A stretch of DNA of 12,951 nt from Planctomycetaceae bacterium (GTDB lineage Bacteria > Planctomycetota > Planctomycetia > Pirellulales > Thermoguttaceae). The DNA is taken from the NCBI GenBank assembly GCA_031261125.1, contig JAISJZ010000357.1:1-12951 (forward strand), read 5' to 3'. The notes under the pieces were generated by a model. It was given only the letters and a program-made list of their open reading frames with translations, was not told the DNA's origin and did no database searches. Within the stretch, counting starts at the first letter, position 1. Each line of letters starts with the position of its first letter. The translations under genes and the position numbers were made by a program. This document shows positions 7,082-12,951 of this stretch, one piece after another.

Positions 7082-9282
7082 TGCGTTTCAAACTCCGCAA
7101 CATCTGCCCAATCCGAAACCAAGCCCGGTGTTTCAACCCTAATGCGGACGTAATACAGTGTTTCCGGTTCCAGTCCGTTGATGGTGAACGTGCTGTTTCC
7201 CTTCCGGGGCAGCAGCGAAACCTTCTTTTGTCCCGTCCAGAGATAATCGTCCGTAGTCCCTTCAACTCTGAATGAAGCCCATTGAATTCGGTACAACACC
7301 GGCTTCGTACTTTCGTAAAACCACGTCAGTTGCAGAGAACGGGAACCCGCTTTGCTTAAAATAAAACTTTCCGGGACATCCGCCCCGTTGATATTTTTGC
7401 TGAAAGTCGTTGCGTTTCCTTTGGCAGCACTTCGTGATTTTCCCGAAACATTCACCGCCCAAACCGCATAACCATACCGGGTTGCCGGCAAAAGATGTGA
7501 GTCAATGAAATACAACTCTTCCGTCATACCGGCATCCATCCACGTTTTCGCTTTGTAATCATACCGCTGGACGAGATACTCTTCTGCCCTATTTGCAGCA
7601 TTCCATTTCAACAAAATGGTGTCGTAGTCCGACGCACTGACCGTAAACCGGGGCGGAGCCGCAGGAACCAGTACTGCCGTTACCGCCAACAGCGAAGTGT
7701 CCGGTATAATTTTTCCGTTCTTGCCGACGGCAACGACCCTCAGTTCATACTCCGTCTCCGGTGTCAACCGCCGAAGGACAATTTGTGTGTCCCTCGTGGA
7801 GGCAACGGACGACCAGCGTTCGCCGCGGCGGCGTTCGATGATGTACCGCAAAACATTCGGCGATGCCGACCACGATAACGTAATTGTTTTATCTGTTTGC
7901 GAAACAATGCTGACATCTTCCGGCGGTTTCGGCGGCGTGATAATACTCTTGATTTTCGACGGCACCGCATTAAAAGTACCGTCGCTGCTCAATGCGGTGA
8001 TACGGTAAGAACAGGAAACATTGTACTCCGTAATGTCATCGAAGTATTCTGTTGTCCCGCTTGGTTCCTCTGAAAGTGTTGTCCATTCACCGGCATCCGT
8101 TGACCGGTCAATCCGGTATCCGGCGGCACCGGCAACAGCAGACCAACGGATGCGTACTGCATTGTTCTCAATCGACAGCCGTGGCAGGTTCACCTGTTTT
8201 AAGGGTGTTTGTCCTTCCGGTACCGGCGGTGCGAAAACCGCTCCGATGTTCAGTACACCGCCGCTGCTGACCTTGCCGTTCAACGCTGCCGTGTGATAGA
8301 CCGCCCCCAATACTTTCTCTTTGATTTGTTTCGGCGTTAATGCCGGATTGCTTGCCGCAATGATTGCCGCCGCACCGGAAACGAATGGTGCCGCCATTGA
8401 CGTTCCCGACATATTACCGAAGGAACCGTCCTTGGTGGTACTGTAAATCGAAACGCCCGGCGCCGCAAGGTTAACGGACTGCAAACCGTAATTGCTGTTT
8501 GCGGCAAATTGTCCGTTCTGCGAAACAGAAGCAACCGCCAATACGTTATCGAACGTGCTGTACTCCGACGGATAATGCGCCTTCGTATCATTATTGTTAG
8601 AATTGTTGCCGGCAGAGCAAACGATGGTGATTCCGGCGGCACCGGCATCCCGAACCGCTTGGGCAACGGCATCGTCAGCATCATAATAGCCCAAACTCAT
8701 AGTGGCAACAGCAATGTTCACGCCGCTGTGTTTCAGACCGATGATGTAATTCAAACCGGCAGCGATGCAACTTGTCGAACCGGTCGAACCGGAAATGACT
8801 TTGACGGTCAGCAGTTGTACGCCGGGAGCCACGCCGCTGCCGCCGCTGCCGTTGTTTGCTTCCGCTCCGATAATGCCGGCGACGTGCGTTCCGTGTCCGT
8901 CGGTGTCGGTCAAATCGTTGGAATCGTCAACGAAGTTCCAGCCGAAGATGTCGTCGATGAATCCGTTGCCGTCGTTGTCGATACCGTCGCCGTCAATTTC
9001 TCCGGGATTGTGCCAAAATTGGGACTGTAAATCAGGATGTGAAAGGGTTGTTCCGCTGTCCAGAACGGCAACGACAACACCGGTGCCGTCGGAGTATTTC
9101 CACGCTTCGGCAATGTTGACGCTGTTCAATCCCCATTGTTTGGCAATGTCCGGGTCGTTTGCTGCCTCTAACGAAGTACCGTTAAGCATTTCCCGTGCTT
9201 CCAGCGGTTCAAACGTTAACCGCAGCCGTTTCGGAGACGGTATTCGGGAACGGTTCCGGGATTGAAAAAACGGGAAAAGCAT
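7078..9282 (-). CDS. Subtilisin-like serine protease with FN3 domains
   Basis: A 734-residue exported S8 peptidase, numbered from the ATG at 9282. Residues 24-33 read FEPLEAREML, a planctomycete LEPR-XLL-type N-terminal motif that replaces a classic hydrophobic signal. The catalytic triad is visible: Asp75 in VVAVLDSGT, His130 in DGHGTHVAG and Ser295 in GTSMAAP. The oxyanion Asn is Asn226 in SAGNN. An Asp/Gly-rich stretch between Asp75 and His130 (about 93-112) probably binds calcium. About four fibronectin type III domains follow (roughly 367-449, 451-537, 541-629, 636-734), likely for binding substrate or the cell surface. No propeptide I9 domain is obvious. The frame extends to a GTG at 9360, but the added residues are Lys/Asn-rich and the GTG abuts the dikinase -35 element, so 9282 is preferred. 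The gene ends tail to tail over the upstream hypothetical gene. Confidence 0.92.
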   Translation of the reverse strand: MLFPFFQSRNRSRIPSPKRLRLTFEPLEAREMLNGTSLEAANDPDIAKQWGLNSVNIAEAWKYSDGTGVVVAVLDSGTTLSHPDLQSQFWHNPGEIDGDGIDNDGNGFIDDIFGWNFVDDSNDLTDTDGHGTHVAGIIGAEANNGSGGSGVAPGVQLLTVKVISGSTGSTSCIAAGLNYIIGLKHSGVNIAVATMSLGYYDADDAVAQAVRDAGAAGITIVCSAGNNSNNNDTKAHYPSEYSTFDNVLAVASVSQNGQFAANSNYGLQSVNLAAPGVSIYSTTKDGSFGNMSGTSMAAPFVSGAAAIIAASNPALTPKQIKEKVLGAVYHTAALNGKVSSGGVLNIGAVFAPPVPEGQTPLKQVNLPRLSIENNAVRIRWSAVAGAAGYRIDRSTDAGEWTTLSEEPSGTTEYFDDITEYNVSCSYRITALSSDGTFNAVPSKIKSIITPPKPPEDVSIVSQTDKTITLSWSASPNVLRYIIERRRGERWSSVASTRDTQIVLRRLTPETEYELRVVAVGKNGKIIPDTSLLAVTAVLVPAAPPRFTVSASDYDTILLKWNAANRAEEYLVQRYDYKAKTWMDAGMTEELYFIDSHLLPATRYGYAVWAVNVSGKSRSAAKGNATTFSKNINGADVPESFILSKAGSRSLQLTWFYESTKPVLYRIQWASFRVEGTTDDYLWTGQKKVSLLPRKGNSTFTINGLEPETLYYVRIRVETPGLVSDWADVAEFETH

Positions 9283-9360
9283 TTTATTTCTATCGAACTT
9301 TCCGGGCAAAAAATTTTCTTTTTCTTGCTGTTTCCGGTTTGTGTTAATTCTTCGCAACAC

Positions 9361-9388
9361 TTGACTTTTCTCTGATAACCGGTAGAAT
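9361..9388 (+). promoter_or_regulatory. Promoter of the pyruvate, phosphate dikinase gene
   Basis: TTGACT (9361-9366) and TAGAAT (9383-9388) are separated by 16 nt, which fits a housekeeping sigma-70-type promoter. Transcription should start near 9395, giving a leader of about 77 nt. The TTGACTTTTC start and the CCGGTA before the -10 are shared with the pseudopilin promoter region. Confidence 0.65.
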
Positions 9389-9404
9389 TAGTGCCACTTC
9401 TAGC

Positions 9405-9459
9405 CCCGTTACTGGTAACGGGTCCTTACTACCCTGTTTAACGCCGATGAACATCGGCG
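9405..9459 (+). promoter_or_regulatory. Two perfect hairpins in the dikinase leader
   Basis: Hairpin 1 is CCCGTTAC (9405-9412) with GTAACGGG (9415-9422). Hairpin 2 is CGCCGATG (9442-9449) with CATCGGCG (9452-9459). Each is an 8-bp perfect stem around a 2-nt centre. Both lie between the predicted transcription start and the ATG, and the second ends 12 nt before the start codon, close to the ribosome binding site. They could control translation or mRNA stability, or be a dispersed REP-like repeat that landed here. There is no U-run, so they are not intrinsic terminators. Confidence 0.6.
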
Positions 9460-9471
9460 GCTAAAAACACA

Positions 9472-12276
9472 ATGGCAAAATACGTTTACAATTTCGGAAA
9501 AGACGGCACCGACGGCGATGCCTCGATGAAAAACCTTCTCGGCGGAAAAGGGGCAAACCTCGCCGAAATGGCGAAAATCGGGTTGCCCGTCCCTTCCGGC
9601 TTCACCATCACGACTGAAGTATGCACCTACTTCTACGCCAACGGAAAACAGTATCCGCCCGAACTCAAAGCCGATGTTGACGCTGCGATTAAAAAAATCG
9701 AAGCCACGATGGGCAAAAAACTTGGCGATACCAACGACCTGCCGCTCCTCGTTTCCTGCCGCTCCGGTGCAAGAGAATCAATGCCCGGTATGATGGATAC
9801 CGTTCTTAACATCGGTTTGAACGACAAAACGGTCGAAACGCTCGCCAAAAAGTCCGGCGATGAACGTTACGCTTGGGACTGCTACCGCCGGTTTGTCCAA
9901 ATGTATGGCGATGTGGTCCTTGATATGAAGCCGAAGTCCAAAACCGACATTGACCCGTTCGAGGAAATTCTCGAAGCCAAAAAACACAAAGCCGGTGTCA
10001 AACTCGACAGCGAACTGAAAGCGGAACACCTCAAAGAACTCGTCAAGGAATTCAAAGCCGCTGTCAAAAAGCAGACCGGTAAGGACTTTCCCGAAGACCC
10101 GATTGAGCAAATCTGGGGCGGTATTTCCGCCGTGTTCGGTTCGTGGATGAACGACCGGGCGATTGTTTATCGCCGGACCTACGGTATTCCGCACGAATGG
10201 GGGACTGCCGTCAATGTTCAAGCGATGGTCTTCGGCAATATGGGCGATGACTGTGCCACCGGCGTTGCTCTCACCCGCAACGGTTCAAACGGTGAACCGG
10301 GTATCACGGGCGACTACCTCATCAATGCCCAAGGCGAAGATGTGGTTGCCGGTATCCGCAGTCCGAAAAAGATTGAGGAATCCTTGAAAAAAGATATGCC
10401 GAAAGTTTGGGAACAGTTTTCCAAAGTTGCCCTTACTCTCGAAAATCACTACCGCGATATTCAGGACATCGAGTTCACCATTGAGCGGCAGAAACTTTGG
10501 ATGCTGCAAACACGGAACGCCAAACGTACCGGTTTTGCTGCTGTCCGTGCTGCCGTTGATATGGTCAACGAAGGGCTGATAACGCCGCAGGAAGCGATTT
10601 GCCGTATTCCCGCCAATGATGTAACGCAACTGTTACAGCCGATTTTCAGCGGGGCGGGCTTAAAAGGCAAGACCCCGATTACAAGGGGTATCAATGCCGG
10701 TCCTGGTGCCGCAACAGGTAAAATTGTGTTCCAGCCCGACGATGCCGAAAGAATCGTCCAGAAGAATCCGAAAGAGAAAGTCGTTCTCGTCCGCCGCGAA
10801 ACAACGCCCGAAGACCTCCGCGGTATGATTGTTGCGCAAGGCATCTTGACGGCTTTCGGCGGTGCTGCGTCCCACGCTGCTCTCGTGAGCCGGCAACTCG
10901 GTAAAGCGTGCGTCTGCGGCTGCGACGGTCTCGACATTGATTACGTCAAAGAGACGCTCACTATCGGCAAGAAGACCTTCAAGAAAGGCGATTACATCAG
11001 CGTTGACGGTTTCACCGGCAATGTTTACGAAGGCGAAGTGCCGACTTCACCGAGCGAGATTCTGCAAGTCCTCTTGGAAAAATCCTTGAAGGCAAAAGAC
11101 GCTCCGCTGTATCAACGGTATCAACAACTGATGAGTTGGTCCGACCGGTACCGGAAACTTGGTATTCGGACTAACGCCGATACGCCGACCGATTCAAAGC
11201 GGGCTATCGCTCTCGGTGCCGAGGGTATCGGTTTGACACGGACAGAGCATATGTTCTTTGAAGGTGAAAAGATTGACCACTTCCGCCGTATGATTTTGGC
11301 GGATACGGTCGAAGCGCGGGAAGAAGCATTGGTGCCGCTGCTCAAAATTCAGCAAACGGACTTCGAGGGCATCTTTGAGGCAATGGAAGGTCGCCCTGTA
11401 ACGGTTCGTTTGCTTGACCCGCCGCTGCACGAGTTCGTTCCTCACGAAGCGAAAGAGCAGGAAGAGTTGGCGAAAAAGTTCGGGCTTGACAAAAAGAAAG
11501 TGGCGGAGCGTGTTCACGAACTTGCCGAAAGTAATCCGATGCTCGGACACCGCGGCTGCCGTTTGGGTATTGTGTATCCCGAAATAACGCGGATGCAAGC
11601 CCGCGCTATTCTTCAAGCGGCGGTTGCCGTGGCGAAGAAGGGAACGCCGGTACATCCCGAAATTATGATTCCGCTTGTCGGCAACATTACGGAGTTCCGG
11701 CATCAGGAAAAAATTATCCGTGAAGTTGCCGCGCAGGTTTTCAAGGAGAAACAATTCACGGTGGATTACCTCGTCGGAACGATGATTGAAATTCCGCGGG
11801 CAGCAATTACGGCAGACGAAATCGCCGAGGGAGCGGAGTTCTTCTCGTTTGGTACGAACGACTTGACGCAGACCGGTTTGGGTATTAGCCGGGACGATTA
11901 CGGGGCGTTCATCAACCAGTACAAGGAACTCGAAGTATTCCCGGCAGACCCGTTCCAGACACTAGACCAAGGCGGCGTGGGCAAACTGATTAAAATTGCT
12001 GTCGCCGGCGGCAAGGAGACACGTCCTGACATTAAGTTGGGAATTTGCGGCGAACACGGCGGCGACCCGGCATCAGTGAAGTTCTGCCATAAGGCGGGCT
12101 TGTCGTATGTCAGTTGCAGTCCGTTCCGTTTGCCGGTAGCGAAGTTGGCTGCCGCACAAGCCGCGATTGAAGAGAAGAAGGAGAAGGTGGCGAAGAAGGG
12201 CGAGGACAACGGCACTCGCGAGTTTTATGGTGTCGTGAAGACGCAGTGCCAGTGTCAGTGCGGCTGCAAAAAGTAG
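9472..12276 (+). CDS. ppdK: Pyruvate, phosphate dikinase
   Basis: The enzyme interconverts ATP, phosphate and pyruvate with AMP, diphosphate and phosphoenolpyruvate, acting in gluconeogenesis or PPi-linked glycolysis in the cytoplasm. The N-terminal nucleotide domain has GGKGANLAEMAKIGLPVPSG near residues 24-43 and CRSGARESMPGMMDT (96-110). The phosphohistidine domain has GGAASHAALVSR with catalytic His468. The C-terminal PEP/pyruvate barrel has GLTRTEHMF (Arg590), VRLLDPP (Arg646), FSFGTNDLTQ (791-800) and GICGEHGGDP with the acid/base Cys859. The family is normally about 870-880 residues; this one has 934. About 35 of the extra residues are a Lys/Glu-rich tail after LAAAQA, ending in Cys926, 928, 930 and 932 (CQCQCGC). 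The Thr two residues before the catalytic His, which PDRP phosphorylates in many family members, is Ala466 here. No strong Shine-Dalgarno is seen; two hairpins occupy the leader. Confidence 0.97.
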   Translation: MAKYVYNFGKDGTDGDASMKNLLGGKGANLAEMAKIGLPVPSGFTITTEVCTYFYANGKQYPPELKADVDAAIKKIEATMGKKLGDTNDLPLLVSCRSGARESMPGMMDTVLNIGLNDKTVETLAKKSGDERYAWDCYRRFVQMYGDVVLDMKPKSKTDIDPFEEILEAKKHKAGVKLDSELKAEHLKELVKEFKAAVKKQTGKDFPEDPIEQIWGGISAVFGSWMNDRAIVYRRTYGIPHEWGTAVNVQAMVFGNMGDDCATGVALTRNGSNGEPGITGDYLINAQGEDVVAGIRSPKKIEESLKKDMPKVWEQFSKVALTLENHYRDIQDIEFTIERQKLWMLQTRNAKRTGFAAVRAAVDMVNEGLITPQEAICRIPANDVTQLLQPIFSGAGLKGKTPITRGINAGPGAATGKIVFQPDDAERIVQKNPKEKVVLVRRETTPEDLRGMIVAQGILTAFGGAASHAALVSRQLGKACVCGCDGLDIDYVKETLTIGKKTFKKGDYISVDGFTGNVYEGEVPTSPSEILQVLLEKSLKAKDAPLYQRYQQLMSWSDRYRKLGIRTNADTPTDSKRAIALGAEGIGLTRTEHMFFEGEKIDHFRRMILADTVEAREEALVPLLKIQQTDFEGIFEAMEGRPVTVRLLDPPLHEFVPHEAKEQEELAKKFGLDKKKVAERVHELAESNPMLGHRGCRLGIVYPEITRMQARAILQAAVAVAKKGTPVHPEIMIPLVGNITEFRHQEKIIREVAAQVFKEKQFTVDYLVGTMIEIPRAAITADEIAEGAEFFSFGTNDLTQTGLGISRDDYGAFINQYKELEVFPADPFQTLDQGGVGKLIKIAVAGGKETRPDIKLGICGEHGGDPASVKFCHKAGLSYVSCSPFRLPVAKLAAAQAAIEEKKEKVAKKGEDNGTREFYGVVKTQCQCQCGCKK

Positions 12277-12426
12277 TTAGCCGCGCCGGTTTTAATTGGC
12301 GTATTTAGTCCGAACCGCTTGCGGTCGGTTTGGAAAACGTGTTAGCGGCGGGACGAGTCCCGCCGCTGGTGTGTTGCTGTGTCGGGATTTGGTTTGCAAC
12401 AGAACAGTGAAAAATTACAGAAAAAA
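12277..12426. other. Convergent intergenic region with palindromes
   Basis: This 150-nt gap lies between the dikinase stop and the acyltransferase stop. It holds a small hairpin ACCGC-TT-GCGGT (12314-12325), a strong palindrome (12344-12367) and a weak stem TGTTGC/GCAACA. None is followed by a clean T-run for the plus strand. On the minus strand, T-rich sequence just after the acyltransferase stop (about 12413-12426) could help termination. No gene is visible. Confidence 0.6.
12344..12367. repeat. Perfect 11-bp palindrome, REP-like
   Basis: AGCGGCGGGAC (12344-12354) and GTCCCGCCGCT (12357-12367) form a perfect GC-rich stem around a 2-nt centre, GA. It is far richer in GC than its surroundings. 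The geometry of a long perfect stem with a 2-nt centre is shared with the two hairpins before the dikinase gene. It may serve as a bidirectional terminator or mRNA 3' stabiliser, or be one copy of a dispersed repeat. Confidence 0.7.
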
Positions 12427-12828
12427 TCAAACACTCTTAATAACCCGCGCCGGATTGCCGACCGCAACACTATTCGGCGGTATCGGTTTCACCGCGACCG
12501 CCCCCGCTCCGATAATTGAATTATCGCCGACATCGGCACACACAACCGTATCATTGCCAACCCAGACATTTTCGCCGATACTGATAAGCGTGTCTCTGTC
12601 AACGTACTCGTTCTCTTCTTTTGACTGCTGAATCATTTCAAACGTTCCGTGCTGATGCCGACCGCTGAAAATGTCAACGTTAGAACCGATGAGCGTACCG
12701 GCACCAATCCGGCACCGGTTAATACTGCACCAGCCGCCGATAGAAACCCGCCCGCCTAACCGGATATTCCGGCTGCTAAAAACGGAACCGAAACCGACAG
12801 AAATATCTTTCGGGGCATCCGGTAAAGT
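12427..12828 (-). CDS. Hexapeptide-repeat acyltransferase, C-terminal part only
   Basis: The minus-strand frame gives 133 residues of left-handed beta-helix sequence. Repeats such as IRLGGR, VSIGGW, IGAGTL, IGSNVD, ISIGENVWVG and NSIIGAGAVA lead to the classic end GNPARVIKSV. His58 and His60 in FSGRHQHGTF are candidates for the catalytic His. This is the acetyltransferase fold of LacA/WbbJ/CysE-type O-acetyltransferases that modify sugars, often in capsule or LPS synthesis; the acceptor is unknown. No start codon fits: the frame meets a TAG at 12829-12831 and the homology ends at once. The break coincides with a sharp change in base composition, so the N-terminal part is probably lost to a contig-end artefact rather than to a true mutation. 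The first internal Met (12633) would leave only 69 residues. Confidence 0.8.
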   Translation of the reverse strand, partial: TLPDAPKDISVGFGSVFSSRNIRLGGRVSIGGWCSINRCRIGAGTLIGSNVDIFSGRHQHGTFEMIQQSKEENEYVDRDTLISIGENVWVGNDTVVCADVGDNSIIGAGAVAVKPIPPNSVAVGNPARVIKSV

Positions 12829-12951
12829 CTATAGGGAACCTCTATTAACCCCCCATATTTTATCAAAAAAAAAAATACGCAATAGGGAGGACGAGTTTTT
12901 CTTAAAAAAGGGGGAAAAGTGGATTTTTTTTTATCCTGACGGCTGATTTTT
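12829..12951. other. Homopolymer-rich tail, probable assembly artefact
   Basis: From about 12829 the sequence changes to runs of C6, A11, A6-G5 and T9 with no coding similarity in any frame. The rest of the window has no such runs. The acyltransferase reading frame breaks exactly at this border. It looks like low-quality or chimeric sequence at a contig end. Confidence 0.55.

Noticed and set aside
8509..9030. 173-codon plus-strand open frame within the subtilase gene
   Set aside because: It lies opposite the catalytic domain coding region, and its Val/Asp-rich sequence is the complement of the Asp/Gly-rich calcium-binding segment.
12826..12837. Similarity of CTATAGGGA to a phage T7-type promoter end
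   Set aside because: Only about nine bases match, there is no upstream part, and the region is probably artefact.
12671..12946. 91-codon plus-strand open frame at the right end
   Set aside because: It is antisense to the hexapeptide repeats, and its second half comes from the homopolymer-rich tail.
1..12951. CRISPR array, tRNA, rRNA, transposase or phage genes
   Set aside because: I saw no regularly spaced repeats, cloverleaf sequences or recognisable mobile-element proteins on either strand.

Overview
The window looks like chromosomal DNA of a planctomycete with moderate GC. The best evidence is the subtilisin-like protease on the minus strand. Its N-terminus has no hydrophobic signal but carries FEPLEAREML, the Arg/Leu-rich 'LEPR-XLL'-type motif that marks many planctomycete surface proteins. 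A lipoprotein with DUF11/CARDB-like repeats, a divergent pseudopilin and weak Shine-Dalgarno use agree with this. The assignment is inference; no rRNA or other taxonomic marker is present.

Layout. Positions 1-39 hold the first 13 codons of a minus-strand gene that runs off the left edge. It is divergent from a plus-strand pair: a membrane-anchored, BCS1-like AAA ATPase (184-1596) and a GntP-family permease (1609-3030), 12 nt apart. Facing them on the minus strand are a large Ig-like lipoprotein (5610-3466) and a 107-residue protein ending in a ribosomal L7/L12-type helix motif (3384-3061), which has its own promoter. Next on the plus strand come a divergent pseudopilin (5834-6271) and an unrecognised 258-residue protein (6305-7081). 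The second of these overlaps tail to tail by 4 nt with the subtilase carrying about four fibronectin type III domains (9282-7078). The plus-strand gene for pyruvate, phosphate dikinase (9472-12276) has a good promoter and a leader with two perfect hairpins. The right end holds the C-terminal 133 residues of a hexapeptide-repeat acyltransferase (12828-12427, minus). It is cut off by about 120 nt of homopolymer-rich sequence that looks like a contig-end artefact.

Function. The genes do not form one obvious pathway. They are mostly small transcription units: central carbon metabolism (dikinase), solute uptake (GntP), a membrane AAA machine, and exported proteins (lipoprotein, subtilase, pseudopilin). 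I see no CRISPR array, tRNA, rRNA, transposase or defence system. The points most worth a second look are the CxCxCxC tail and the missing regulatory Thr of the dikinase, its double-hairpin leader, the L7/L12-like small protein, the Asp+5 pseudopilin, a CCGGTA-based motif at four promoters, and an 11-bp tandem duplication inside one promoter.
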